A DNA stretch of 64,000 bases from Pedobacter aquatilis. GTDB lineage: Bacteria > Bacteroidota > Bacteroidia > Sphingobacteriales > Sphingobacteriaceae. Numbering within the stretch: the first letter of the stretch is position 1; every line of letters starts with the position of its first letter. The stretch covers positions 310,001-374,000 of the forward strand of contig NZ_JAUFPW010000012.1 of the NCBI RefSeq assembly GCF_030409415.1, in the 5' to 3' direction. Made by a program: the position numbers and the translations under genes. The notes beneath the pieces were generated by a model. It did not search any database. It was not told the DNA's origin and worked only from the letters and a program-made list of their open reading frames with translations. Of the stretch, positions 19,001 to 27,825 are shown one piece after another.

Positions 19001-21406
19001 TGCAGCAGAAAGAAGCGATTTGGTCAGTGTCGAAAAATACTGCAAGAGCCCTTTCATCGCTTCGCGTCCATCACCGACATTGATCAGATTGATCCTGATC
19101 GGCGAGTCACTGTCTATAAAATAAAAAGAGAAATGTCCGATAAACTCCTGGATTTTGGTCGAGATCACCTCGGCAACATTTTTTCGGTTAACCGTTTGTC
19201 CCTGCACACTCGCATTAACAAAAAATAACCATTCAGGTGAATGCTCCTGGTCCGTAGCGATAAAAAAGTCCCGGTCCCCGCTGCCATTTTTGATAAAAGG
19301 CAACAAGCCATTTGCACTGACCATTTTAAGCATCTCCCGGTTATCGGCAGCAAGGAAAGGCTGGTCCAGGATTTTAGATGCCTCCAATTGATAACAAACC
19401 ATTAAGGGGTGGAGCGGCGTAATTTTTAGCGACTTTAGTTTATCCAGCTCGCTCACAGTTCCCAGTTTAAGCAGCGAGCGGTAGACCGGATCAAGCGCCT
19501 CATTATCCCGCACCCGGTTTAGGTGCGCCAGATAAAGGTCGACATAGGTCTGGTAAATTGCCTTTAACTCCATACCGATATAAGCCGTACTCGGTAATAC
19601 AGGCTTTCCCAGTAAAGCTTGGTTCCGGTAATAATCTATGATGAGCTGGTAGGCATTCGTTAAATCTTCCGGGAGATGTTCTTCCGATTCACTTAATACT
19701 CCACTCATCTCCTCCATGCAAACCGGGAAGCCGCAATCGATAAGCTGCTTCTCCAAAAATAGGCTGCCCCTGATTTCCCCTGTAGGGATATAGGAGATAT
19801 TAGCTTGTTCGAGCACAATAGTATCTTCATTTTTAATGGTATAAAAGAAAGATTCACCAAGCTCATTTTTCTTGCGCCATAACTCTTTCCCCACAATTAC
19901 AGGGCGTTTGATCTCACCAATCAAAAATGAAAAAGGCAACAAGGCATGGCCGAATCTCAGGTTGAAATCCAGGCGGCCACTTTCAATAGCCTCTGTGTTT
20001 TGGATACGCAGGCCCAGGGATTCCCCACTGGTCAATTTATAAGAACCACCTTGTTCCAGCTCAATAGTTTCCTCCTCTTCAGCCAATGGATTTAATTTGA
20101 GTTCCCCTTCATACGGAGCAATCAGTCTAAAGCTCTTGTCCTTGGCGATACTGACCTTATAGCTTGCTGATATAGGGCTTAAGATGCTTTCCTGAAAGGG
20201 AACCACCAGGATGTTAAATTTTATTTTGTTGGTTTTCTTGTCGATTTCCTCCTCATAAGCCAGCTCAAAAGCATAAAAGCGTTCCGGGTCGAACAGCGAA
20301 ATCTCAACGGAGGCAGTCCTAGTTGCCGAGTCTGTACTTACCGTGAAACCCTCGGAGAAAAATTCGGCTTTGGGTGTCCGCTTGAATTTAAGGTTTAGCT
20401 GCAGGTTTTCCGCTTTATCCCTGTTGAAAACAATGAGACTAAACGTCTTGGATTTAGATTTGGAACCAGCTTTGGCCTCGTCGCGGTCCCAGATCTTAAG
20501 CGTCTCGGTACTAAGATGCTTATCATGAACCAAATATTCGTTATAGGCCGTATTTTGCCTGCCCTCGATTGAACTCTCAATCGCATCATAATTTGTTTTA
20601 TCCCAAGTTTCCCTTTTGGCCAGGGCATTTTGGCCTTTGGCATCGAAATTCCGTTCCAGATAGCCTTTCAAGGTGCCCAGGTCATCTTGCTTGGATAACT
20701 CTTTGAAGATTTTGGCATTGCGGCGCACCCGGAGTTTCACATCCAGATTGGATAGGTTACTATCCTGGATCTCCTTATCGTAAAAGACGCCCAATTCAAT
20801 ATAATTTTCCCTCTTCAGGTTTTTTTGCAATAATATGCTCAAGTATTTTGACAGGTCAAACACATTGGAATTTTCGATCTCAAAGTCGCTGAACTCCAAG
20901 TTAAGCAGTTCGGTTAAAAAATATTTTTGGGTCTGATTAAATTCCGTTTGCTTTTTAAATTCATCAATGATATTGAGCGAAATCGTGGCATAGTTCAACG
21001 GCATACCCATCGCAGTTAAATCAATACCGCCCTTGTTAATACTATCTAAATCCGAATAATGGACAAATAACAGCGCACTATCCGATTCAAAGCCGGGAAC
21101 CTTTTGAAAGTTGTTGCGCAGGCCGGTCAAAAAATCACCATCGCTGAATGTTGCAACGATTAGCTTAATGCCTTTGATCTCAATGTAATAGGTTGAATAA
21201 TCGTGATACGAATATTCCCCAAGACGAATATTTTCGTCATCATAAAGGCCTACGGTCAATTTAAGATAGTTGTACAACGCAGCGACATTTCCCTTATTCT
21301 CAAATTTAATCTGATATTTTGTTCCGTTATTGATCTCGCCACCTATGAAGAAATCAAGTAGTCGTTGGGACAGGTAGAAATATATTTTATTTTCTAAGGT
21401 TTCCAT
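16055..21406 (-). CDS. sspH: DptH/SspH-like HerA-FtsK family ATPase of phosphorothioation-dependent restriction
   Basis: This very large protein (1783 residues) has a C-terminal HerA/FtsK-type motor: Walker A GTMGTGKT near 1436-1443, then FDYKGDY, and a Walker B region MILVDEADNF near 1660 followed by STQFLNHFT, typical of DptH-type translocases. The N-terminal ~1400 residues contain beta-rich segments and a DUF-like region with a nuclease-type EVKTG motif around PIEVKTGIAS. Length and position after F and G match H of the dpt/ssp FGH module, which attacks DNA lacking phosphorothioate. It lies 5 bp after G and abuts the GIY-YIG gene. The EVK in mid-protein may mark an embedded PD-(D/E)XK domain; I cannot confirm its other residues. 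Confidence 0.78.
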   Translation of the reverse strand: METLENKIYFYLSQRLLDFFIGGEINNGTKYQIKFENKGNVAALYNYLKLTVGLYDDENIRLGEYSYHDYSTYYIEIKGIKLIVATFSDGDFLTGLRNNFQKVPGFESDSALLFVHYSDLDSINKGGIDLTAMGMPLNYATISLNIIDEFKKQTEFNQTQKYFLTELLNLEFSDFEIENSNVFDLSKYLSILLQKNLKRENYIELGVFYDKEIQDSNLSNLDVKLRVRRNAKIFKELSKQDDLGTLKGYLERNFDAKGQNALAKRETWDKTNYDAIESSIEGRQNTAYNEYLVHDKHLSTETLKIWDRDEAKAGSKSKSKTFSLIVFNRDKAENLQLNLKFKRTPKAEFFSEGFTVSTDSATRTASVEISLFDPERFYAFELAYEEEIDKKTNKIKFNILVVPFQESILSPISASYKVSIAKDKSFRLIAPYEGELKLNPLAEEEETIELEQGGSYKLTSGESLGLRIQNTEAIESGRLDFNLRFGHALLPFSFLIGEIKRPVIVGKELWRKKNELGESFFYTIKNEDTIVLEQANISYIPTGEIRGSLFLEKQLIDCGFPVCMEEMSGVLSESEEHLPEDLTNAYQLIIDYYRNQALLGKPVLPSTAYIGMELKAIYQTYVDLYLAHLNRVRDNEALDPVYRSLLKLGTVSELDKLKSLKITPLHPLMVCYQLEASKILDQPFLAADNREMLKMVSANGLLPFIKNGSGDRDFFIATDQEHSPEWLFFVNASVQGQTVNRKNVAEVISTKIQEFIGHFSFYFIDSDSPIRINLINVGDGREAMKGLLQYFSTLTKSLLSAAKNPNLVYPLAVNIYGADGFFTCFEQFSRFDDAGIIKEKFGIDLKSLKGTMEIEDFLKLFHQKAQFFIKSRKGIEGVELDYAHLSFHQFNENEISRADNNSGEVPTGLSLNGLSAEVPSVYLHGDYKTSFGTKYLPDNAGNVLVELVKKLNYLAQIHQTSNIYKSGHVFASLINNNVKQSLNKIYEASQWVTFINPGVDLNFFKKGSEVAIIHYADQFSNSSSYDSITITTKYEHYETILNQYLKDKVEHIDGSERSIINIYNALNGYWLLKLGSQSQTDNVNKEKISILSAVKEAFAILDHPDVTWVALSLEEILRVTGASKLKTKVGIFALANLNQKGQHSDDLLMVGMQEIDGALHLYFYPIEVKTGIASTGVIEKAGKQGKNTFNLLIETLSQPGLKGKMYRNSFAKLTINAAQKLSLYDIWPGYRSKWEEIEKWRGKMLNDDFVIGSLRDYIGVYGVISFRKNSTASRSIQLDGAQLNISLYEADGLNDLLLSIDKLKERYQDRSAFADNEDGTLAIRYEKPVFYNLVEDYQESHREEPQQVVISAEDEDGQDLGSLAEILVNEENLEENPALMALELSHESIDEIPDSEPVTVKKPLSVVFGNRTLDGDLVEWFPTSANKVSHTNTGIIGTMGTGKTQFTKSLITQLIRNSDDNVGGKKIGILIFDYKGDYVKEDFVQATGAKVYDLHQLPFNPFSLSVGKHPKKLLPLHTASTFQDTIKKAFGLGNKQDLALSEAIMEAYTNAGILKGDPNTWDKPAPTMKDMVEIYMDRDKVAKDSLFAALKKLYDFEFFEPNPRKTKPLFDLIDGVTIINLEKNSAEIQNLIVAITLDQFYAQMQIAGSSEIDGSLRQINKMILVDEADNFMSKNFESLRKILKEGREYGVGTILSTQFLNHFTTAENEYSSYILTWIMHKVSEIKDKEIATIFKLPNKKDRDELAGEIKELEIHHSMVYFGSGEPVKIKDRAFWELVKDEEE

Positions 21407-21411
21407 AGGTC

Positions 21412-22863
21412 TTATTTATAAAGTCTTTTAACGAACTGGGCATCACCGCTGTCACTCTTTTTTTCCAATAGGTTGATCTTCTCAAAAAACGCAATAGCCT
21501 CTTTTTTTGAAATATTATCGAAAAGGATATCCCTTTTTTCCAGGTCATGCCATAACTGACTGATCAGAATTTTATCCTTTCCACTGGAAATGATCGAAAG
21601 TTCCGTGAAGAGCAATAATGTATCCTTATCGATCTTCAAGCTGCCGCTTAGTGATCCCCTTGTCTTAAAAAAGTTAGTCCTGGCGAACTCGGTAAAATAA
21701 CTGCTGAATGAATTGTATGCCGGCCGGGTTGTGTTGTTCTCAAACTGAAATTTCATAAGCGAGAATAATTCATGAATGAGTTTGAATGGTGCTTTTTTGC
21801 CCTCAAACCATTCTGGGACACAGTAATTAGACTCGAAGTCTGCTATTAGAATTCTTTTATTAAAGTTTTCCTTATATTCATCAACAAACTTCGTAAGGGT
21901 ACGAATTAATTCCGCATCATCCCGATCATTTAATTGAGCGATAATTGGTGTCAGGTCATCATAGATAAAACAACTGCTAAGGCCATACTTGGGGTCGATG
22001 TCTATCGTATTTAACATTTCGATACAATTTGAATGGGCAAATAACGCAGCAGTCGTGTTTTTAAGCAGATGCCAGCCATTTTCAATTGCCAGTCGGGATT
22101 TCGACAATTTCTCCCATTCCAGGGAATAAAACAGCTTAAGCGGTTTGGCATCTAAGTCGAAAAAATTATTCAGCCTGTCGGAGAGCCTGATAATGTAGAT
22201 GAAGTAATAATATTGTAGAAGACTGCCTAGCTTGCTGGAGAATAATTTGTCACTTTTAGCCAGCGCCGACAGGTCAACCTTAAATAATGCCAACACGTCC
22301 TTGGCAACATGCCCTTGATAATAGTTTTCGTCTTCTTGAGTAACCTGCTCATCCTCAGAAAGGCTAGCTAACTGATCAAGCACCAAGCTATGCAAAACAT
22401 TTGACTGGTCGTCCTGCGAAATTTTATCTTTCAGAATCTTAATCACTTCATGATCGATGAGCAAATTTGCAATGAAGGATTCGATCGTAATATTCTGTTG
22501 GCTGGTATTGTTGGCCGTCAAAAAGGGGAGTACCCTATGGCTAAACAATAGGATGCTGCCTTTATCATCAAAAAATAACGATGAAATAATATCGGCCAGT
22601 TTTTGAGGTTCTTCGCTCGATACAATTGCATTGACATCCTTTATCATCGTTGCTTTAGAAACAGCCTTGGATTGGCTGGTAGCTAGGCAATTCCGGCAAA
22701 AACGACCCGTCACTCCCCTGAAATTTTTTAAGTCCGGCAGAATTTTAGGCAGATTTTCAACCGTTGAGGTATATGGGAATAATCGAATGGTCTTTCCGCT
22801 ACTGTGTGTAAAATCGTCCTTGAAAGCCGCCTTATATCGGCTTTGGTTTCTTGTAAATCCCAT
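21412..22863 (-). CDS. sspG: DptG/SspG-like component of phosphorothioation-dependent restriction
   Basis: This 483-residue protein lies between F and H with gaps of 2 and 5 bp. It has an N-terminal CxxC (RFCRNCLATS, near residue 48) that could bind metal. The rest is helical and has no NTPase or nuclease motif I can see. DptG/SspG proteins are poorly conserved, so assignment rests mainly on position between an F-like P-loop protein and an H-like translocase, and on similar size. It is expected to be a structural or bridging subunit of the restriction complex. Confidence 0.68.
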   Translation of the reverse strand: MGFTRNQSRYKAAFKDDFTHSSGKTIRLFPYTSTVENLPKILPDLKNFRGVTGRFCRNCLATSQSKAVSKATMIKDVNAIVSSEEPQKLADIISSLFFDDKGSILLFSHRVLPFLTANNTSQQNITIESFIANLLIDHEVIKILKDKISQDDQSNVLHSLVLDQLASLSEDEQVTQEDENYYQGHVAKDVLALFKVDLSALAKSDKLFSSKLGSLLQYYYFIYIIRLSDRLNNFFDLDAKPLKLFYSLEWEKLSKSRLAIENGWHLLKNTTAALFAHSNCIEMLNTIDIDPKYGLSSCFIYDDLTPIIAQLNDRDDAELIRTLTKFVDEYKENFNKRILIADFESNYCVPEWFEGKKAPFKLIHELFSLMKFQFENNTTRPAYNSFSSYFTEFARTNFFKTRGSLSGSLKIDKDTLLLFTELSIISSGKDKILISQLWHDLEKRDILFDNISKKEAIAFFEKINLLEKKSDSGDAQFVKRLYK

Positions 22864-22865
22864 AA

Positions 22866-24575
22866 CTATTTTTTAATAAATTGATAACCACTCCAATCCT
22901 TTTTAAGCTCGAATTTTTCATGGTAATTGCCATTGATTTCCTCAAAATACATTTGATTGCTATTCTTCGAGGCCGCAAGTGTAACCGTCTCCACGAATTT
23001 ATGGAAGTCTACGTGGTCCTCCCGGTCAGATTGCGTAGGACAATAGCCTGTAATCACTTTACTGATCAAGAGGTAGAGGTTGAAATCAATGGTGAATTTT
23101 TTTTCCTCCTGCGAAACTTTGATTGTCAGGGGGAAAGAGGTGTTGAATTCCAACAGCCTGTTGTCCACTTTTTTTCCGGTCAAGGTATCTACTTCAGCGG
23201 AAAGTGTCAACTGCTGCGAAATCTTATAAACCAATTGGTGCTGGCCAATAGGCAGGTTGATATGGTCACTATCTGCCTGGCCGTTCCAATGTTGTATGGC
23301 CATGATTACCTCCTTATACAAAGGCACTAAATCCCTTTCGCTGGAAGTATGATAGGCAAAGAGGTATTGGCAATACTTTTCAAAGGTTTCCAGGTTATCC
23401 TTAAATTTATCGATTTGGTTAAGGTAAAACGCCCTGACAAATGTTTTTACCAGTGCCCTTCTTTGCTCCATGGTCTGGATCTGTTCAAAATTGCCGCTGA
23501 AAACCAATCCCTTTTCTTTAAGGAATCCCTCTTGGTCGCTAGCGGCATTCAACTTAAAGATATCTTCGTCCAAAACCTTGCTCCTGAGCTTCACCGGGTC
23601 AATCTTTGCCAGTGCAGTGAATATCGCTGAGCGTCCCTGGGAATTAAACAGTTTGGAATAAATCGAATTTTCGACCTGGAAGCTATATTTATGGTAATCC
23701 TTTTTGGATCTGATCTCCTGTTCGGAAAGTTGTTGGTAGGCGTAGGGAACGATCAGGTCCTTGATGAAATCCAGCAGGTCCCGAACCGATATGATGAGCT
23801 TGAATTTGACGATGATGTAAATGAGCGTTTTTATCAACCCAAACTGAAATTCTTCATTTTCAAGCTGTTTAAAATTATACCGCATGATGCAATCATTTTG
23901 GTAGGGGTGGTTCTGATAATATTCCCGCATGGCAATCCGGAAAGGATTTTCAGGATCTTTGCTGGTAATCCTGCCTAGTATATTCTTTATAAATTCAGAC
24001 TCAGCGCCGCTTTTCGATAAAGTGAAGAGCTTAAAGTCCGCCAAATTGATAAATTGAAAGAAACTGTCTTCATGATAGAAATTCTCATAAGCCAGATTAT
24101 CAAGTATGCCTTTTGTATTTACAAATTGCTCCAATTTTTTGAAGTTTTTTGTCTCGTTGAGAAACCTGGACAAAATCCCTAAGTTGACGGCCACAATGGC
24201 TACCCTGCCCTTCGTTGATCCTATGTTATCGTCATTAAAATCCGTTAGGAACAATTGCAGTTCCTGAACCCACGTGCGCGCAATTGAGTTGCTCTCCGTT
24301 GCATCATTGCGGACTGCGACTGAGGACATCTCCTGCGGAAATTTTTTAAACAATTTGGCCAGTAAATGCGATTTTCCGTCTCCGACATTCCCTGAAACCA
24401 AAATCAACCTGGGCTTGTTGCTCTGGATTGATGTTAATACAATATTTTCTAATAGTGCATCTGCTTCACGGTCAACATGCAAGTAATCCTTGAAGTCATC
24501 GATGCTGGCATGGTTGCCATCGATAACTGCTTCTTTTGAAGCGATACTTAACTTATCAAATATATATTTGAACAT
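22866..24575 (-). CDS. sspF: DptF/SspF-like ATPase of phosphorothioation-dependent restriction
   Basis: This 569-residue P-loop protein has the Walker A motif GNVGDGKS at 62-69, preceded by the strand RLILVS and followed by helix HLLAKLF; this is the typical DptF arrangement. A probable Walker B lies near VAIVAVNLG. It is the first structural gene of the minus-strand FGH operon, 143 bp downstream of an XRE regulator on the same strand and 2 bp before G. In the described systems F, G and H act together to damage DNA that lacks the backbone sulfur mark, so it depends on sspABCD for self-protection. Confidence 0.78.
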   Translation of the reverse strand: MFKYIFDKLSIASKEAVIDGNHASIDDFKDYLHVDREADALLENIVLTSIQSNKPRLILVSGNVGDGKSHLLAKLFKKFPQEMSSVAVRNDATESNSIARTWVQELQLFLTDFNDDNIGSTKGRVAIVAVNLGILSRFLNETKNFKKLEQFVNTKGILDNLAYENFYHEDSFFQFINLADFKLFTLSKSGAESEFIKNILGRITSKDPENPFRIAMREYYQNHPYQNDCIMRYNFKQLENEEFQFGLIKTLIYIIVKFKLIISVRDLLDFIKDLIVPYAYQQLSEQEIRSKKDYHKYSFQVENSIYSKLFNSQGRSAIFTALAKIDPVKLRSKVLDEDIFKLNAASDQEGFLKEKGLVFSGNFEQIQTMEQRRALVKTFVRAFYLNQIDKFKDNLETFEKYCQYLFAYHTSSERDLVPLYKEVIMAIQHWNGQADSDHINLPIGQHQLVYKISQQLTLSAEVDTLTGKKVDNRLLEFNTSFPLTIKVSQEEKKFTIDFNLYLLISKVITGYCPTQSDREDHVDFHKFVETVTLAASKNSNQMYFEEINGNYHEKFELKKDWSGYQFIKK

Positions 24576-24717
24576 ATAATCTAAAATTTCATTAAAAGAT
24601 GATTTCCTCCCGACGCCTTATTTTTGCCGCGGCATAAATCTGCCCGTACCGAATGGATGAAGGCTTATATAAAATGGAAAAAGAGAGAGGGAGAGCGTGG
24701 TTCATGTTTAGTTTGGT

Positions 24718-24957
24718 TTATTCTTGGACGGATTCTGAGGGCATAAAGTCCTTGGGGCTACAATTAAACTCCTGCGCGATTTTGTTAAGCTGGTCAAAGG
24801 AATACATACTAGCGGAGCGAACACTTTCAATTTGTCCGATGTATCCATCCGTAACTTCCAGCACCATAGCGATATAGGGCTGAGATTTTTTATGCTGATT
24901 ACGGATTCTCTTCACATTCTCCACAATGGCAAGCTCAAAGTTTGATTTCATTCCCAT
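24718..24957 (-). CDS. XRE-family HTH regulator upstream of the FGH operon
   Basis: This 79-residue protein is essentially one helix-turn-helix domain, with VKRIRNQHKKSQPYIAMVL as helices 1-2 and TDGYIGQIESV as the recognition helix region. It is transcribed towards sspF with a 142-bp gap and is the obvious candidate to control the restriction operon, which must be restrained until DNA is modified. Small XRE repressors are common at the head of restriction modules. It could autoregulate from the 24958-25415 gap. Confidence 0.7.
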   Translation of the reverse strand: MGMKSNFELAIVENVKRIRNQHKKSQPYIAMVLEVTDGYIGQIESVRSASMYSFDQLNKIAQEFNCSPKDFMPSESVQE

Positions 24958-25415
24958 AGTAGTGCAAAAAGCATAAAATTTCAGTTTTTTGTTCTTAGTA
25001 TGGACTAAGAATTGAAAAAAATGTTATAAGGTGCAGTCATACCCCAACCCTTGAAATTTAACAGAATTCTAACTAGCTGTATCCGCAAGCGGTAATCTTA
25101 ACAACCAGGCATCTTTTACGCCCCAGATAGAGTCACCTCAAAATCTCTAAGCGAAATATTAAAAATACCAAAAACTAGGTATTGTGAGCCGTTTGTAAAT
25201 GGCTATATTAGAGTTAGATATGTGATGATGTTCCCAGCGGCTTACCAAGGCTGCAAGCGGTGATTTAACCAAACAAACCAAACAAGCGCTCATGGATACC
25301 ATTATTAAAACCGCCATTTCCGATCTTAGACATTTACATCGGGGCTCAGCTGCTTTCCGCAGGGTTAACCAGCACTTAAAGGCAGTTTTTACCCAAATTT
25401 AGGCAGACAACTCAC
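24958..25415. other. 458-bp intergenic region with a possible 36-codon ORF
   Basis: This is the divergent spacer between the XRE gene and the envelope operon. An ATG frame at 25292-25402 encodes 36 residues (starting MDTIIKTAISDLRHLH). The frame stays open for 21 more codons upstream without a Met, so it may be the tail of a lost gene or a small gene. I find no clear terminator, repeat or promoter, so the main expectation is regulatory DNA for both sides. Confidence 0.25.
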
Positions 25416-26609
25416 GTGTTCGATAATGCTGCTATAGATGTTAGCCTAGGGCTGATATTTATATTTTTGCTGTACAGTTTATTGGCAACTATTCTGCAAG
25501 AAATGGTTTCACAATGGTTTTCTCTTCGTAGCAGAAACCTGATGAAAACCATCAGGGGGATGTTGGACGGTAAAAAACCAAGGAATTCCTTTTCGTTGGT
25601 AAACATACCCTGGGATTGGTTAACCGGACTTAGTCATTATTTTAGTCCGATGTCCGAAGGCTCGTTGATGAAAGCTTTTTACGACGACCCTTTGATCAAC
25701 ACTCTCGGCGAAAACCGAAGCAACGCACGTCCTTCCTACATAAGTCCCAAGGATTTTTCACAAGTAATGATTAATATATTAAGGGGAGAGGGCTTTGATC
25801 ATACAGCAAATCCGATGAATAGAATTCGAGAAAATCTAGTTAACGGAAAAATGGGCAGTGTAGTCCTTTCGCCAAGTACAATTAAGTATCTCAAACAGCT
25901 CTATATCAACTCAAACGGCGATATTAATAAATTTCAGATTTTCTTGGAGACTTGGTTCAATTCTGTTATGGATCGGAGCATCGGATGGTATAAGAAACAG
26001 ACACAAAAAATCCTTTTCTGTCTCGGTTTCGCTTTGGCTGTCATATTCAATATCGATTCGATTGCAATCAGTAAAATTCTGATCAACAGCAAAACAGCTC
26101 GCGAGCAGTTAGCAGATTTTGCCACCTCCAGGGCTTCGGTGTATGGGGGAATGGTAGAAGGTAACGTTGCTAGCCAGCAAGAAGAAAATGCTTCGAAAAA
26201 TGATACCATAACCCAAAAGGAAATTATGGCACTTAAAACAGATGCCAAAGCGGTAAACCTCATACTAGGCCTAGGTTACGATTTTGATAAGGTCAAAAAC
26301 AGTTGCAAGCAAGGCATCCTTGATACCCTTGCTAAGTTTTCCAAAGCAAAAAAATTAGATCAGAGAACAATTCAAATGCTCCAGAAACAGTCGTCGGGGT
26401 GTTCCATCATAGTTCAATTGCCGCAAGAAAGTAAACCAATGATTAGATTTTTGGGATGGCTCATAACAGGACTGGCCATCTCGCTCGGCGCAGCATTCTG
26501 GTTTGACTTACTCAATAAGTTCATCAACCTGAGGGCAGCAGGAGTGAAAGAGGCGGCTTCGAATCCACCGTCAAATCCTTCGGAGGAAATTATATCTAGA
26601 GTAGGATGA
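25416..26609 (+). CDS. Uncharacterised membrane protein, first gene of envelope operon
   Basis: This 397-residue protein starts at GTG 25416; no in-frame ATG would keep the first membrane helix. Hydrophobic segments lie at about 9-30 (LGLIFIFLLYSLLATIL), 198-222 (ILFCLGFALAVIF) and 345-365 (LGWLITGLAISLGAAF). A soluble region lies between the first two, and a charged loop (230-330) between the last two. I do not recognise the family. It overlaps the protease gene by 4 bp (ATGA-type coupling), so the two are made together. An inner-membrane scaffold or pore for the operon is a guess. Confidence 0.6.
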   Translation: MFDNAAIDVSLGLIFIFLLYSLLATILQEMVSQWFSLRSRNLMKTIRGMLDGKKPRNSFSLVNIPWDWLTGLSHYFSPMSEGSLMKAFYDDPLINTLGENRSNARPSYISPKDFSQVMINILRGEGFDHTANPMNRIRENLVNGKMGSVVLSPSTIKYLKQLYINSNGDINKFQIFLETWFNSVMDRSIGWYKKQTQKILFCLGFALAVIFNIDSIAISKILINSKTAREQLADFATSRASVYGGMVEGNVASQQEENASKNDTITQKEIMALKTDAKAVNLILGLGYDFDKVKNSCKQGILDTLAKFSKAKKLDQRTIQMLQKQSSGCSIIVQLPQESKPMIRFLGWLITGLAISLGAAFWFDLLNKFINLRAAGVKEAASNPPSNPSEEIISRVG

Positions 26610-27823
26610 AAGTAACCGTTTGCAAATACCTCAACGCCCGTAAAAGCGCACAGATAGCTGCTGAATGTCCCTTATACAGAAAGCCGGGCGATACCTTGGA
26701 AATCTCTCATGTTTTGACAGGCACCATGATTGAAGGTAACGCGATCTGGTATCGATGTTCCGAAGATGGCAATTTCTACTGGAGCGGCGGAATCATGCAG
26801 ACAGTGGAATTGCTCCAGCCAGCGATTCCGGTATCATCGTTTACTCAGGAACAGCAATTGGACATTTACATTACTGCGGCAAACGAACTTAGTGCGGATT
26901 TTGCAGCCAGGGGAGGTAAGGGATTTAAAGGACTTGCAGTTGGCTATAAAAGTCTGAATGAGATTTTCACAGATGAACTTTCCCTTGTTTTTTATGTGTC
27001 AGAAAAAGACGATAATACAATGTGGCCGATCCCGGAAAAAATCAACCACCGGGGTATTGCACTGACCACCGACGTAAGGAAAATGCGGGATATCATATTG
27101 CATGAAGCAACCGATGCCATAGAGGCGGACGAGGGACCGAATTACACGATGGGCGGTAGCCTTTCAGAGATGATTGGTGGGGTTGCCCAAGGCTTTGGCT
27201 CGCGGGCAAGCTTGGTGACAAGGCGCGATAAATATGGTGAACAACTCTTACTGCTTGCCTGCTTCCACGTGGCCTGTAACGCGCTATTTAAAAGCGGGAT
27301 ATTTACGCTAGATAATCAAAATCGCAAGGTGAGCTTTCCATCCCCCTTGAGGACAAAGCAAGAGGTTTCCAGCTTGCTGAGTGGAACTGTTGTGGAGGGT
27401 GGTTACGGTCCTGGTTATGATTATGCATTGATAGATATAGGACAGGCGAAACTTTCAAATAGACTACCTGACAAAGTAAATTTCGCGGGGTATTATACAA
27501 TGCAAGAGCTAAAGACCAAATTCAATAAAGATAAAGTGCTAAGAAAATACGGTGCCAAGACACTGGATTCGGTAGGAACTTTTAGAACATTGCATACCAC
27601 CGGGCGGGACCTAGGTAAAGGCATTGTGATGTCGGGCTTAATTGAAACAAGTTGCATGTCAGACAAAGGTGATTCCGGTGCCCCTGTAATTGACCCCGAA
27701 AATAATTTTCTAGTGGGTTATATTATCGCAGGCATAACCAAGGGAAAGGAAATTGAAAGGTGCTCTTTTATTCTGCCCTTCGCCGCGCTTGAATTTAAAT
27801 TTTCCATAAAACCCCATACATAA
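26606..27823 (+). CDS. Trypsin-like serine protease with N-terminal SH3-like domain
   Basis: This 405-residue protein shows a trypsin-fold pattern. H221 lies in LACFHVA, D272 in YDYALID and S357 in KGDSGAPV, in the right order and spacing for a catalytic triad. The GGSLSEM...GFGSRASL lead-in matches bacterial Trypsin_2-like proteins. Residues 1-70 resemble a bacterial SH3-like domain (WYRC..DGNFYWSGG). There is no signal peptide, so it should act in the cytosol or at the inner membrane, which is unusual because neighbours 27826 and 30058 are exported. It overlaps the upstream membrane-protein gene and ends 2 bp before the next gene. Substrate unknown; cytoplasmic trypsin-like proteases are used as effectors in some defence systems. 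Confidence 0.68.
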   Translation: MKVTVCKYLNARKSAQIAAECPLYRKPGDTLEISHVLTGTMIEGNAIWYRCSEDGNFYWSGGIMQTVELLQPAIPVSSFTQEQQLDIYITAANELSADFAARGGKGFKGLAVGYKSLNEIFTDELSLVFYVSEKDDNTMWPIPEKINHRGIALTTDVRKMRDIILHEATDAIEADEGPNYTMGGSLSEMIGGVAQGFGSRASLVTRRDKYGEQLLLLACFHVACNALFKSGIFTLDNQNRKVSFPSPLRTKQEVSSLLSGTVVEGGYGPGYDYALIDIGQAKLSNRLPDKVNFAGYYTMQELKTKFNKDKVLRKYGAKTLDSVGTFRTLHTTGRDLGKGIVMSGLIETSCMSDKGDSGAPVIDPENNFLVGYIIAGITKGKEIERCSFILPFAALEFKFSIKPHT

Positions 27824-27825
27824 AA

